The notes beneath the pieces are model-generated. The model was not told the DNA's origin. It ran no database searches and saw only the letters and a program-made list of their open reading frames with translations. The position numbers were made by a program, and so were the translations under genes. A stretch of 64,000 nucleotides of DNA, taken from assembly GCF_004339745.1 (NCBI RefSeq), contig NZ_SMGP01000001.1:2170001-2234000 (forward strand), written 5' to 3'. The stretch is from Paraburkholderia sp. BL9I2N2 (GTDB lineage: Bacteria; Pseudomonadota; Gammaproteobacteria; Burkholderiales; Burkholderiaceae). Shown one piece after another: positions 19,210-30,643 of this stretch. Numbering within the stretch: position 1 is the first letter of the stretch; each line of letters opens with the position of its first letter.

Positions 19210-22200
19210 TCAGCCCAACCAGCGGCGCGCGTTCTGGAACACGCGCATCCACGGGCTTGCGTCCGTGGCGCCCTCGCCCCAGCCTTCCGGATGCCAGCTC
19301 ATCTGCACAGCGCGATGCACGCGCTCCGTATGTGGCATCAGCACCGTGAAGCGACCGTCCAGCGTCGTTACCGACGTGATGCCGTTCGGCGAACCGTTCG
19401 GGTTGAACGGATACTGCTCGGTCGCCTGACCACGGTGATCGACATAACGCATCGCCACCGCGACCTTCGACGCATCGCCTTGCTGCGAGAAGTCCGCGTA
19501 GCCTTCGCCGTGCGCGATCGCCACTGGAATGCGCGAGCCTTCCATGCCGTTGAAGAAGATCGACGGCGAAGCCTGCACTTCGACCAGCGAGAAGCGCGCT
19601 TCGAATTTCTCCGACTTGTTGCGCGTGAACTTCGGCCACGCTTCGGCGCCCGGAATCATCGAGGCGAGGCTGCTCATCATCTGGCAACCGTTGCAGATAC
19701 CGAGTGCGAACGTGTCTTCGCGGCCGAAGAACGCGGCGAACATATCGGCCAGTTGCGCGTTGAAGCGGATCGCCTTCGCCCAGCCTTCACCAGCGCCCAG
19801 CGTGTCGCCATAAGAGAAGCCGCCGCACGCCACCGCGCCGGCGAAATCGGCGAGATTCGCGCGGCCGGCCAGCAGGTCGCTCATGTGCACGTCGTGCGCG
19901 TCGAAGCCGGCGCGGTCGAATGCGTAGGCCGTTTCGAGGTGCGAATTCACGCCCTGCTCGCGCAGGATCGCGACGCGCGGACGCGCGCTCTTGCCAATGA
20001 ACGGCGCGGCGACGTCTTCAGCCGGATCAAAGCTCAGCACCGGCGTGATGCCCGGATCGGCCGCGTCGGAGAGCGCGTCGTATTCGGCGTCGGCGCAAGC
20101 GGGGTTGTCGCGCAGACGCGCGATACGCCAGCTCACTTCGCTCCACGTACGATGCAATTCGGTGCGCGGCGCTTCATAAATCTTCTTGGCGTCGCGATAG
20201 ATTTCGATCGTGTCGCGCTCGTTGAGCTTGCCGATCACATGCGCGCACGCCGACAGCCCATGTTCGCGCAACGCAGCCAGCACCGTGTCGCGCTCAGACG
20301 CACGCACCTGAACGACGGCGCCGAGTTCTTCGTTAAAGAGCGCGCGGATCGTACGGTCTTCGCGGCGGCCGCTGGTCTGCTTCGCCCAATCTTTGGCGTC
20401 GCCGTAATCGGATTCATGGTTCGGATCGAGCACCAGCATGTCGACGTTCAACGACACACCCACGTGCCCCGCGAACGCCATTTCGCACACCGTCGCCCAC
20501 AGGCCGCCGTCGGAACGGTCGTGGTAAGCGAGCAGTTTGCCGTCCTGGTTCAGCGCCTGGATCGCGGCGAAGAAACGCTTGAGGTCTTCCGGATCGTCCA
20601 CGTCCGGCACCGTGTCGCCGACCTGCTGCGTGACCTGCGCGAGAATACTGCCGCCCAGGCGATGCTTGCCGCGGCCGAGGTCGATCGCGATCAGCACGGA
20701 CTCGCCCACGTCGCTGGCGCGGCGCAGTTGCGGTGTGAGATGGCGGCGCACGTCTTCGACCGGCGCGAACGCCGAGATGATCAGCGAGACGGGCGCGACC
20801 ACTTCCTTCGCGACGCCGCGGTCTTCCCACTTGGTGCGCATGGACAGCGAATCCTTGCCGACCGGAATGCTGATGCCGAGTGCCGGGCACAACTCCATGC
20901 CGATCGCCTTGACCGTGTCGTAGAGCGCGGCGTCTTCGCCCGCTGCGCCGCACGCGGCCATCCAGTTGGCCGACAGCTTGAGCTTGTCGAGCGACGCGAT
21001 CGGCGCCGCCGCGATGTTCGTGACCGCCTCGCCGACCGCCATGCGGCCCGAAGCCGGCGCGTCGATCACGGCAAGCGGCGTGCGCTCGGCCATCGTCATG
21101 GCTTCGCCGGTAAAGCCCGCGTAGTCCATGGTGGTGATCGCGACGTCGGCCACCGGCACTTGCCACGGGCCGACCATCTGGTCACGCGCGGTCGTGCCGC
21201 CCACCGAGCGGTCGCCGATCGTGATCAGGAACGACTTGCTCGCCACCGTGGGATGACGCAGCACGCTGACCGCCACATCCGACAGCGCGAGACCGGTGAC
21301 ATCCACCGGTTCGAGCTTCTGCTCGACGCGCTTGACGTCGCGGTGCATGCGCGGCGCTTTGCCGAGCAGCACTTCCATTGGCATGTCGACCGGCTCATGC
21401 GCGGTGTCGTTGTTCAGTTCGGAGTCGATCAGCTTGAGTTGACGCTCGGCCGTGGCCGTGCCAATCACCGCGAACGGGCAGCGCTCGCGCTCGCACATGG
21501 CGGCGAACGCCGGCAGATCGGCCGGCGCGATGGCGAGCACGTAGCGTTCTTGCGCTTCGTTCGACCAGATTTCGCGCGGCGACAGGCCGCTCTCTTCCAG
21601 TTGAATCTTGCGCAGATCGAAGCGCGCGCCCTTGCCGGCGCCGTCGACCACTTCCGGGAAGGCGTTCGAGAGACCGCCCGCGCCGACGTCATGGATGCTC
21701 AGAATCGGGTTCTTCTCGCCGAGTTGCCAGCACGCGTTGATCACTTCCTGCGCACGGCGTTCGATTTCCGGGTTGCCGCGCTGAACCGAATCGAAGTCGA
21801 GTTCAGCGGTGTTGGTGCCGGTCGCCATCGAGCTCGCGGCGCCGCCGCCCATGCCGATGCGCATGCCCGGACCGCCGATCTGGATCAAGAGCGACCCTTC
21901 CGGCAGATCGTGCTTATGCGTGTGTTGGTCCGAGATATTGCCAATGCCGCCGGCGATCATGATCGGCTTGTGATAACCACGCACGAGACCCGCGACGTTC
22001 TGCTCGTAAGCCCGGAAATAGCCGCCCAGGTTGGGCCGGCCGAATTCGTTGTTGAACGCGGCGCCGCCGAGCGGCCCGTCGATCATGATTTGCAGCGGCG
22101 AGGCGATGCGATCAGGCCGGCCGTACGCTTCGTGCTTGTCGTCCGGATTGCGGTGCGCGAGCGGCTGCGCGGCGTCGCGCGCGTTTTCCCAAGCCTCGAC

Positions 22201-23295
22201 ACCGTCCGGCAGTTCCAGGTTCGACACCGTGAAGCCCGCCAGACCCGCTTTCGGACGCGCACCGCGCCCGGTCGCGCCTTCGTCGCGGATTTCGCCGCCC
22301 GCGCCGGTCGCGGCGCCCGGGAACGGCGAGATCGCGGTCGGGTGGTTGTGCGTTTCCACCTTCATCAAGGTGTGCGTGAGTTCGTTGCTGCGGCGGTAGT
22401 GCTCCGGCAGCTCACTCGCGCCCAGATCGGCCGGCGTGCGCGGGAACCAGCGCTCGGCCATGCCGCCCGCCATGATCGCCGAGTTGTCCGAATACGCGAC
22501 GATCGTGCCTTGCGGATTCAGCTTCTCGGTATTGCGGATCATGTTGAAGAGCGAGATGTCCTGCTTCTCGCCGTCGATGGTCCAGTCCGCGTTGAAAATC
22601 TTGTGACGGCAGTGTTCGCTGTTGGCCTGCGCGAACATCATCAGTTCGACATCGGTCGGGTTGCGGCCGAGTTTCGTGAAGGCGTCGACCAGGTAGTCGA
22701 TTTCGTCGTCGGCGAGCGCGAGGCCCAGTTCCGTGTTCGCCGTTTCCAGCGCGCCACGGCCGTTGCTCAACACGTCGACGGTTTGCAGCGGTTTGGCCGG
22801 CAGTTCGTCGAACAGATGCAGCGCGTGGTCGCGCGACGGTGACACGCTTTCCGTCATGCGGTCGTGCAAGGCCGCCGCGACGGCCGCGCGGGCTTCGTCG
22901 GTGAGCGCCTTCTTGCCGCCCAGCAGGCCGCTTTTCAGCGTGACCGTGTACTCGACGCCGCGCTCGATGCGGCGCACCTGCGTGAGGCCGCACAGATGCG
23001 CGATATCCGTTGCCTTGCTGGCCCATGGCGACACCGTGCCGAAACGCGGCACCACGAGGAAGGTCTCGGCCGTGCCGCGCTCCTTGGTTTCTTCGAGCGG
23101 ATCGCCGTAGTGCATCAGCGCTTCGATCTTCGCGTTGTCTTCAGCGGAGAGCGGTGTCTGGGCGTTGACGAAGTGCAGATATTGCCCGCGCACACCGGTG
23201 ATGTTCGGATCGATGCGCGTAAGCGTTTCGAGCAGGCGGGTTTGACGGAAATCGGAAAGGGCCGAAGCGCCGGGGAAACACGAGAAGTGGGCCAT
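19210..23295 (-). CDS. purL: phosphoribosylformylglycinamidine synthase, single-chain
   Basis: The 1361-residue protein is the large FGAM synthase of proteobacteria, which converts FGAR, ATP and glutamine to FGAM in step four of purine synthesis. In order it has the N-terminal PurS-like part, the two AIRS-type ATP-binding modules (segments [28 protein letters not shown] and NAEWMAACG-like), and a C-terminal class-I glutamine amidotransferase with the nucleophile in ICNGCQMMS. Length is normal (about 1300-1370). It stands alone, as purL usually does in this group, and diverges from the DadA-like gene. Start: [18 protein letters not shown] is the canonical N-terminus. Confidence 0.97.
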   Translation of the reverse strand: MAHFSCFPGASALSDFRQTRLLETLTRIDPNITGVRGQYLHFVNAQTPLSAEDNAKIEALMHYGDPLEETKERGTAETFLVVPRFGTVSPWASKATDIAHLCGLTQVRRIERGVEYTVTLKSGLLGGKKALTDEARAAVAAALHDRMTESVSPSRDHALHLFDELPAKPLQTVDVLSNGRGALETANTELGLALADDEIDYLVDAFTKLGRNPTDVELMMFAQANSEHCRHKIFNADWTIDGEKQDISLFNMIRNTEKLNPQGTIVAYSDNSAIMAGGMAERWFPRTPADLGASELPEHYRRSNELTHTLMKVETHNHPTAISPFPGAATGAGGEIRDEGATGRGARPKAGLAGFTVSNLELPDGVEAWENARDAAQPLAHRNPDDKHEAYGRPDRIASPLQIMIDGPLGGAAFNNEFGRPNLGGYFRAYEQNVAGLVRGYHKPIMIAGGIGNISDQHTHKHDLPEGSLLIQIGGPGMRIGMGGGAASSMATGTNTAELDFDSVQRGNPEIERRAQEVINACWQLGEKNPILSIHDVGAGGLSNAFPEVVDGAGKGARFDLRKIQLEESGLSPREIWSNEAQERYVLAIAPADLPAFAAMCERERCPFAVIGTATAERQLKLIDSELNNDTAHEPVDMPMEVLLGKAPRMHRDVKRVEQKLEPVDVTGLALSDVAVSVLRHPTVASKSFLITIGDRSVGGTTARDQMVGPWQVPVADVAITTMDYAGFTGEAMTMAERTPLAVIDAPASGRMAVGEAVTNIAAAPIASLDKLKLSANWMAACGAAGEDAALYDTVKAIGMELCPALGISIPVGKDSLSMRTKWEDRGVAKEVVAPVSLIISAFAPVEDVRRHLTPQLRRASDVGESVLIAIDLGRGKHRLGGSILAQVTQQVGDTVPDVDDPEDLKRFFAAIQALNQDGKLLAYHDRSDGGLWATVCEMAFAGHVGVSLNVDMLVLDPNHESDYGDAKDWAKQTSGRREDRTIRALFNEELGAVVQVRASERDTVLAALREHGLSACAHVIGKLNERDTIEIYRDAKKIYEAPRTELHRTWSEVSWRIARLRDNPACADAEYDALSDAADPGITPVLSFDPAEDVAAPFIGKSARPRVAILREQGVNSHLETAYAFDRAGFDAHDVHMSDLLAGRANLADFAGAVACGGFSYGDTLGAGEGWAKAIRFNAQLADMFAAFFGREDTFALGICNGCQMMSSLASMIPGAEAWPKFTRNKSEKFEARFSLVEVQASPSIFFNGMEGSRIPVAIAHGEGYADFSQQGDASKVAVAMRYVDHRGQATEQYPFNPNGSPNGITSVTTLDGRFTVLMPHTERVHRAVQMSWHPEGWGEGATDASPWMRVFQNARRWLG

Positions 23296-23317
23296 GGACT
23301 TGACGTTGCGTCGCTAA

Positions 23318-23343
23318 TGATGCCGATGAGTGATGCCGATGAG
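23318..23343. repeat. two adjacent 13-bp direct repeats upstream of purL
   Basis: The unit tgatgccgatgag occurs at 23318-23330 and directly again at 23331-23343, 23 bp from the purL start codon in its presumed leader. It may be a slippage duplication; no function is implied. Confidence 0.8.
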
Positions 23344-23689
23344 TCGCGCGTGAAGGCGACGTGAGGCGGACAGGAAGTCCGAGATTATACCCCGGGAAGA
23401 GGCTTCCAGCGGGCTTGGCGGTGCGGCTTCGGGCGGGTTTCGAGATGGTTCCGCGGCGCTTCGGTGCGGATCCCGGCCACGTTTCGGCCGGATTCGGGCT
23501 CGCCCGCGGCACGCACGGCGGCGGCGCTCCGGCGTTGCACCCGCGTGGCCGCGCCAGCGGTTTGACTGCTATCATTCGCCCTTTCACCAGATCGGCGCGA
23601 GCGGCCTGAGCAGGCCGGGCAGCGCGCCGCATGTCACGCTCAACGGGAATGCGCCGCTTCGGCGTCCCGTCGGCAACTCGAATCAGAAC
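23344..23689. other. divergent intergenic stretch, purL / DadA-like gene
   Basis: This 346-bp stretch should contain the purL promoter and the promoter of the oxidase gene on the other strand. I see no ORF with family likeness, no riboswitch that I recognise and no clear repeat. Confidence 0.5.
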
Positions 23690-24988
23690 ATGGATGTCAT
23701 CGTCATCGGCGGCGGGATTGTGGGCGTCGCCACCGCTTATCAACTGCGCGCGGCCGGCCATCGGGTATGCGTCGTCGAGCGCCACGCCACGGTCGCGCAG
23801 GGCGCAACCTATGGACACGGCGGCACCGTCCTGCCGACCCCGCTCGACGTCTGGTTCGGCCCGACTTTCATGGCGAGCCGTCAAAACGCCAAAAATGGCG
23901 TCGTCAACAAGACCGGCTTCAACGGATCGGCGCGCCAGTTCGTCAAGCAGCTCGCCGAGTTGCAGGAACCCGACGCGTTCGGCCATCAATACGGACTGCT
24001 GCGACCGCTGATCGAGCTGTCGCGCGAAACCATGGCGGACATGGAGGCGCGCTTCGGCCTCGAGTTCGAACAGACCAGCGGCGTGCTCTATCTGGTGCGC
24101 TCCGAACAGGAGTGGCAGCAGATGCGGCCCGCGCGTGGCCTGCTCCAGCTTTTCGAAGTGCCGCACCACGAGTTCACACCCGAACAATGCGCCGCGTTCG
24201 AGCACTCCGTGCGCACCGAGCCGGAATTCGCGGGCGGCGTGCTGTTCGACCAGGAGCGCACGGCCAATGCGCCGCTCTTCACCAAGCTGATCAAGCAGAC
24301 GCTGGATACGCAAGGCGGCGTGCAATTCATGCTGGGCTGCGAAGTTTCGTCGATCCGCCTGGAAGGCCAGCGCGCCTCGGTGGAACTGGCGCCGCAGCCG
24401 GGTGCGACCTCCCGTTCGCGCGAAGTGGATGTGATCCACGCCGACGCGGTGGTCGTGGCGGCCGGCCACGGCAGCCTGCCGCTGCTCGAACGACTCGGCT
24501 TGCGGCTGCCATTGCATCCGCTGCGCCTGCACACGCTGGTTGCACCGATCGCGCATGAGGAATGCGCGCCGCACGTCGCGATCGTCGACGCGGTGAAGCG
24601 GATCGCGATCAGCCGCATGAACCATCGGCTGCGGATCGCGGGCGGCGCGGTCTTGCAAAGCGCCGGCCAGATCGACAAGCCATTGGGCGAAGCGGTGACG
24701 AAAGAAGCCCTCGCCCTGCTCGGCCAGGCCACGCACGACTGGATTCCAGGCGCCGCGCGAATCTCGGTGGCCTTGCCTTGGGAAGGCGTCAAACTGCTGT
24801 CGCCGGACGGCTTGCCGGTGATCGGCAACGCACTGCATCCGCGGCTTTTCGTCAATGTGGGTCACGGCCCCGCCGGCTGGGGTCTCGCCTGCGGGTCGGG
24901 CAAACTGGTTGCCGACCTGATTTCGGGCGGCACGCCGGACGTCCCCGCGGACACGCTGGCCGCCCTACGTCCGGATCGGTTCAGGTAA
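23690..24988 (+). CDS. FAD-dependent oxidoreductase, D-amino-acid dehydrogenase (DadA) type
   Basis: The 432-residue protein has the dinucleotide-binding motif DVIVIGGGIVGVATAYQLRAAGH directly at the N-terminus, and the DAO-fold C-terminal segment PVIGNALHPRLFVNVGHGPAGWGLACGSGKLVADL, as in DadA. DadA oxidatively deaminates D-amino acids at the inner membrane, feeding electrons to quinone. The length is typical. The gene stands alone, without a dadX racemase beside it, so the substrate may differ from D-alanine. It ends 118 bp before nnr, on the same strand. Family assignment is good; the substrate is inference. Confidence 0.82.
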   Translation: MDVIVIGGGIVGVATAYQLRAAGHRVCVVERHATVAQGATYGHGGTVLPTPLDVWFGPTFMASRQNAKNGVVNKTGFNGSARQFVKQLAELQEPDAFGHQYGLLRPLIELSRETMADMEARFGLEFEQTSGVLYLVRSEQEWQQMRPARGLLQLFEVPHHEFTPEQCAAFEHSVRTEPEFAGGVLFDQERTANAPLFTKLIKQTLDTQGGVQFMLGCEVSSIRLEGQRASVELAPQPGATSRSREVDVIHADAVVVAAGHGSLPLLERLGLRLPLHPLRLHTLVAPIAHEECAPHVAIVDAVKRIAISRMNHRLRIAGGAVLQSAGQIDKPLGEAVTKEALALLGQATHDWIPGAARISVALPWEGVKLLSPDGLPVIGNALHPRLFVNVGHGPAGWGLACGSGKLVADLISGGTPDVPADTLAALRPDRFR

Positions 24989-25106
24989 ATGGCCGGCCCG
25001 CGCGCGAGCGGGCCGCAAGAGGCGCCCACCTGGCGCCCATCGGCACTACCATAGCGATTCCCCAAGCTTTTTCGCCTGCCACCAGGGCGAACCGCCAAGC
25101 CTCGCT

Positions 25107-26696
25107 ATGACAGAAGTTGACAACACGCCGCCGACGCTCATCAGCCCCCTCAATCGGGCGCTGCCGCTCCTGACGCTCACCGACCTGCGGATCGCCGAAT
25201 CCCAGGCGGCGGCCGCCCTGCCGAAACACACGCTGATGTCGCGCGCCGGGAAAGCCGCCGCGAGCTTCCTGCGCGAGCAGATCACCCGCGATACCTCGAT
25301 CGAGAAATCGAGGCAGAAGGTGTGGCTCATCGCCGGACCGGGCAACAACGGCGGCGACGCGCTGATTCTCGCGACAGAACTGCACCAAGCCGGCATCGCG
25401 GTCGAACTGTGCATGCCGGTCGAGGTCAAGCCGGAAGACGCGCGCTGGGCTCTCGACACGGCCCGCGCGGCCGGCGTCGCGATCAGCAGCGCGCCGCCCG
25501 CGTCGCTGGATGGCTACCGGTGGCTGGTGGACGGCATGTTCGGCATCGGCCTCACGCGTCCGCTCGAAGGCGTGTTCGCGGCCGTCGCCCGGCAGCTTTC
25601 GCAACGGGCCAAAACGCGGCCGCGCAAAGGCGGCGTGCTGGCCCTCGACGTGCCGAGCGGCCTCGACAGCGACACCGGCACGGTTGTGGGCAACGGCGAC
25701 GGCGCTGCCGTCCATGCCACCCATACGGTCACCTTCATCGGCGCCAAACCCGGGCTCTTCACCGCGCAAGGGCGTGATCTTGCCGGCGCGGTCACGGTCG
25801 CGCCGATCGGCGTCGACACTAGCGGCCGCACGGCCGTGCAGTTGAACGCGCCCGAGCTCTTCGCCGCCTTCCTGCCCGCGCGCGATTTCGCGACCAACAA
25901 GGGCAGCTTCGGCAGCCTCGCCGTGGTCGGCGGCGAAACCGGCATGTGCGGCGCGCCGATCCTCGCCTCGCGCGCGGCGCTGTACACCGGCGCGGGCAAG
26001 GTGCACGTCGCGTTGCTGGGCGAAGGCGCGCCGCCCTACGACCCGCCGCATCCCGAACTCATGCTGCATGCCATCGACGATCTGCCGCTCGACCAGATGG
26101 ACGCGCTCGCCGTCGGCTGCGGCATGGGTCATCGCGAACGCGCCACGCGCGTGATGCACGACGTGCTGCAACTCGACGTGCCCAAGCTGTTCGACGCGGA
26201 CGCGCTGAACCTGATCTCGAAGGACTCCGCGCTCGCCGCCGACGTCACCGCGCGCGGCGTGCAAGGCGATCCGTGCATCCTCACGCCGCACCCGCTCGAA
26301 GCCGCGCGTTTGCTCGGCACCGACGCGCCGGGCGTGCAGCGAGACCGCCTCACCGCGGCGCGCTCGCTCGCCGCGCGCTATGCCGCCGTGGTGGTGCTCA
26401 AAGGCACCGGCACCGTCATCGCGGCGCCGGACGGCCGCCTCGCGATCAATCCGACCGGCAATGCCGCGCTCGCGACGGGCGGCACCGGCGACGTGCTCGG
26501 CGGCATCATCGGCGCGCTGCTCGCGCAGCATCTGCCGCGCTACGAAGCGGCGCTCGCGGGCGTCTATCTGCACGGTCTCGCCGCCGACACGCTGAGCGCG
26601 CAAGGCCACGGTCCCGCCGGCCTGACGGCGGGCGAACTGGCGCCGATGGTGCGAACCTTGCTGAACCGTTTGTTCTACCCGGCGGCGGAGTGCTGA
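25107..26696 (+). CDS. nnr: bifunctional NAD(P)H-hydrate repair enzyme (epimerase / dehydratase)
   Basis: The 529-residue fusion has an N-terminal YjeF_N epimerase domain (GPGNNGGDALILA, and the SGLDSDTG loop) and a C-terminal ADP-dependent (S)-NAD(P)H-hydrate dehydratase domain (TPHPLEAARLLG, NPTGNAALATGGTGDVLGGIIGALLAQ). Together they repair hydrated NADH and NADPH in the cytoplasm. The start ATG at 25107 gives an N-terminal extension of about 20 residues, not unusual in this group. It precedes pgi by 247 bp. The family call is secure; the symbol nnr follows E. coli and Bacillus usage. Confidence 0.93.
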   Translation: MTEVDNTPPTLISPLNRALPLLTLTDLRIAESQAAAALPKHTLMSRAGKAAASFLREQITRDTSIEKSRQKVWLIAGPGNNGGDALILATELHQAGIAVELCMPVEVKPEDARWALDTARAAGVAISSAPPASLDGYRWLVDGMFGIGLTRPLEGVFAAVARQLSQRAKTRPRKGGVLALDVPSGLDSDTGTVVGNGDGAAVHATHTVTFIGAKPGLFTAQGRDLAGAVTVAPIGVDTSGRTAVQLNAPELFAAFLPARDFATNKGSFGSLAVVGGETGMCGAPILASRAALYTGAGKVHVALLGEGAPPYDPPHPELMLHAIDDLPLDQMDALAVGCGMGHRERATRVMHDVLQLDVPKLFDADALNLISKDSALAADVTARGVQGDPCILTPHPLEAARLLGTDAPGVQRDRLTAARSLAARYAAVVVLKGTGTVIAAPDGRLAINPTGNAALATGGTGDVLGGIIGALLAQHLPRYEAALAGVYLHGLAADTLSAQGHGPAGLTAGELAPMVRTLLNRLFYPAAEC

Positions 26697-26943
26697 GGCG
26701 AAGTGCTGAAACTGTCCGTCCCAACCTATGGATCGACGCCCCAAACCGCTGCCGCCCGTCACGCAACGCCGTTATACTGACTGACTGCGCCGCGCGTCGG
26801 AGCCATCACGGGTAACGGCGAACTTTCCCCGCCACCCATGGCGAACCCGGCCGCGCGGCATCGCTCTAACAGCATCGTTGCATCATCCTCGGCAGCGCTT
26901 CACGCGCGCGCCTTTCTTCGTGCCACTTGGTTAGACGGACGCT

Positions 26944-28566
<1,623 letters not shown>

Positions 28567-28654
28567 TGGTGAGCGGCACGGTGCTTCGCCGCGCCGCTGA
28601 AGTTTTATGCTGAGGTGGTTGGCGAATTCGCCCGCTGACGAAGTGAGCCGGATG

Positions 28655-28685
28655 AAAAAAGCGGGCCCTTGCGGCCCGCTTTTGC
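28655..28685. terminator. bidirectional terminator between pgi and the ABC ATPase gene
   Basis: A GC-rich stem (AGCGGGCC / GGCCCGCT) with a short loop has A5-6 on one side and TTTT on the other, so it can stop transcription from both converging genes. Confidence 0.9.
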
Positions 28686-28703
28686 TTTTGTATCGACGCC
28701 CGC

Positions 28704-29390
28704 TCAGGCGAGACGTCCTGCCTCGATCGTCACCGTCGTATCGCAGCGGCGCGCCAGTTCGATGTCGTGCGTGACGAGAATCAACGTAGCGCCGTTCGCG
28801 CGGTTCATCTCGAACATCAGATCGATCACCGCGTGACCGGTGGCCGCATCGAGGCTACCGGTCGGCTCGTCGGCGAAGAGGATCGCCGGGTGTGTGACGA
28901 ACGCGCGCGCGAGCGCCACACGTTGCTGCTCGCCGCCCGACAGCAGCTTCGGATAATGACTGGTGCGCTTGCCGAGACCGACCTGCTCCAGCAAGCCGCG
29001 CGCGCGCGTTGCGGCTTCGCGGGTGCCGATGCCGCCTTGCAGTTCCAGCGGCAAGGTGACGTTCTCGAGCGCTGTCAAATGAGGCATCAATTGAAACGAC
29101 TGGAACACGAAGCCGACGGAGCCGCTGCGCAATGCGGCGCGCTCGTCTTCGTTCAGTTCACCGAGTTCGCGGCCGAGCAACCGAACCGAGCCCGAGCTCG
29201 CGCTGTCCAATCCTGCGAGCAAGCCGAGCAGCGTAGACTTGCCCGATCCGGATGCACCGACGATTGCCACACTGCTGCCGGCATCGATAGCAAGATCGAT
29301 GTCGTCGAGAATCGTCAGTTCGCCCGTTGCATCCTTAACCTTCTTGCACAAACCCCGCACTTCAATGACTGGATCAGTTTTGTTTAGCAT
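28704..29390 (-). CDS. ABC transporter ATP-binding protein, LolD/YbbA family
   Basis: The 228-residue ATPase has Walker [10 protein letters not shown] (about residues 45-53), the Q-loop [10 protein letters not shown], signature [15 protein letters not shown] and Walker [14 protein letters not shown]. This set fits the MacB/LolD/YbbA family, which power periplasm-facing export permeases. I chose the ATG at 29390, overlapping the divergent esterase start by the palindrome CATG; a second CATG at 29418-29421 offers an upstream start at 29420 that would extend it by 10 residues. The pair ATPase/TesA is divergent, as E. coli ybbA/tesA is. No FtsX-type permease lies next to it in the window. Confidence 0.88.
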   Translation of the reverse strand: MLNKTDPVIEVRGLCKKVKDATGELTILDDIDLAIDAGSSVAIVGASGSGKSTLLGLLAGLDSASSGSVRLLGRELGELNEDERAALRSGSVGFVFQSFQLMPHLTALENVTLPLELQGGIGTREAATRARGLLEQVGLGKRTSHYPKLLSGGEQQRVALARAFVTHPAILFADEPTGSLDAATGHAVIDLMFEMNRANGATLILVTHDIELARRCDTTVTIEAGRLA

Positions 29391-30090
29391 GGTGAAGCGT
29401 AGGTTGAAAGTGCGTGCCATGACGTCTCGCGCCACGGCGCTGACAACGGCATGCGGCGTTGCCGTGGCCGCTACCCTGTTTTCAGTGAGCCTCGCGGCCC
29501 GGGCCGCCAACGCACCCGAACCGGCCAAGCCGGTGATCGTCGTGCTCGGCGACAGCATCTCCGCCGAATACGGCCTGCCCCGAGACACGGGCTGGGTTGC
29601 CTTGATGCGCCAGCGCCTCACCGACGAGCGAATCGATTATAGCGTCGCCAATGCGAGCATCAGCGGCGACACCACGAGCGGCGGACGAGCCCGCCTGCCC
29701 GCGCTCATGCAGCGCCTGAAGCCGAGCATCGTGATCGTCGAACTCGGCGCCAATGACGCATTGCGCGGCGTGCCGCTCTCCACCACCGAAGACAACCTGC
29801 GCACGATCATCGAGCAGGCTCAGCAAGGTCACGCGAAGGTCGTACTGGTGGGCATGTATGTGCCGCCTAATTACGGCCCGGACTACACGCAAAAGTTCCA
29901 CGGCTTGTACGGCGAACTGTCCAGGCAATTGCGTGTGCCGCTCGTGCCGTTTCTGCTCGCCGGCATTGCTGACAAACCGGACATGTTCCAGGCCGATCAG
30001 ATTCATCCGACCCAGCAGGCACAGCCAGTGCTACTGAACAACGTGTGGCCCGCAGTCAAGCCACTCCTTCGCACAAGTTCGCCGCACTGA
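29389..30090 (+). CDS. arylesterase / acyl-CoA thioesterase I, TesA-type SGNH hydrolase
   Basis: The 233-residue protein has a signal peptide (basic MVKRRLK, then a hydrophobic core to SLAARA) and an SGNH hydrolase domain: nucleophile S56 in VVLGDSISAEYG, the glycine in NASISGDTTSGG, Asn in ELGANDALRG, and the Asp-His pair in DQIHPTQQAQ. TesA enzymes are periplasmic and act on acyl esters and thioesters. An alternative start at 29419 (MTSRATAL) would still keep a signal peptide and has a GAAAG ribosome site; start choice is uncertain. The gene is divergent from and abutting the LolD/YbbA-type ATPase. Confidence 0.88.
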   Translation: MVKRRLKVRAMTSRATALTTACGVAVAATLFSVSLAARAANAPEPAKPVIVVLGDSISAEYGLPRDTGWVALMRQRLTDERIDYSVANASISGDTTSGGRARLPALMQRLKPSIVIVELGANDALRGVPLSTTEDNLRTIIEQAQQGHAKVVLVGMYVPPNYGPDYTQKFHGLYGELSRQLRVPLVPFLLAGIADKPDMFQADQIHPTQQAQPVLLNNVWPAVKPLLRTSSPH

Positions 30091-30208
30091 AAAAGCCTGC
30101 TAACAACTTGTTTCCAGAACTGCGGGAACGCGGATCGGTAAGTTCTCTCTGACACTTTCGTAATCCCGCGTAACCGGCTCGATTTTGAGCGACTTTTGAG
30201 GAGATAAC

Positions 30209-30550
30209 GTGAAATATTTACCGTTAATCGCTTTGACCGTGGCAATTTCTGCCTGCGCCGCTCAACCACCCGCTGGCGTTCAGTCCGTTGGTCAAAGCCA
30301 GCAACCGCCGAAGGCTGTCGCTACCTGTATCGCGCAGAAGTGGGCAGACAGCTCGCAACAACAAGTCGTGTCGCAAGACACGCTGGCTAACGATCAAGCC
30401 ATGGATGTCTATGTTCCGGGTCAGCAGCCGCCTAATGGCGCAGCCGCTGTCGTACGCCCGTCGTACACCGGCAAAGGTACGTGGGTCGGCTTCCGCGCGA
30501 ATGGCGCTGCGGGCAGCGACGCCACGGGTGCAATCAGCGGCTGCCTGTAA
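30209..30550 (+). CDS. small predicted lipoprotein of unknown function
   Basis: The 113-residue protein begins with a lipoprotein signal (MKYLPLIALTVAISACA, lipobox ISAC), followed by a glutamine- and proline-rich linker and a short C-terminal domain that ends in a cysteine (GAISGCL), which could pair with the other mature cysteine in VATCIAQKW. The GTG start at 30209 has a very good ribosome site (GAGGAGA), supporting a real gene. I do not recognise the domain. It follows the esterase on the same strand and ends before the bidirectional terminator at 30602. Function unknown; envelope location likely. Confidence 0.72.
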   Translation: MKYLPLIALTVAISACAAQPPAGVQSVGQSQQPPKAVATCIAQKWADSSQQQVVSQDTLANDQAMDVYVPGQQPPNGAAAVVRPSYTGKGTWVGFRANGAAGSDATGAISGCL

Positions 30551-30601
30551 TACCGCGGCGTGCCGCAGCAAACCGTTTGACGAGCTTGCACTCGTCAAAT
30601 G

Positions 30602-30629
30602 AAAAGCCCCGCAATTGCGGGGCTTTTTT
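30602..30629. terminator. bidirectional terminator between the lipoprotein gene and ppiD
   Basis: A perfect palindrome with a GC-rich stem (AAGCCCCGCAA / TTGCGGGGCTT) has A-run and T-run on its two sides. It can serve both converging genes. Confidence 0.9.
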
Positions 30630-30643
30630 GTGTTTGCGCGGTG

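Noticed and set aside
19291..22842. Very long ORF (1183 codons) on the plus strand opposite purL
   Set aside because: It is an antisense shadow caused by the high-GC codon bias of purL; it has an arginine- and histidine-rich composition and no domain.
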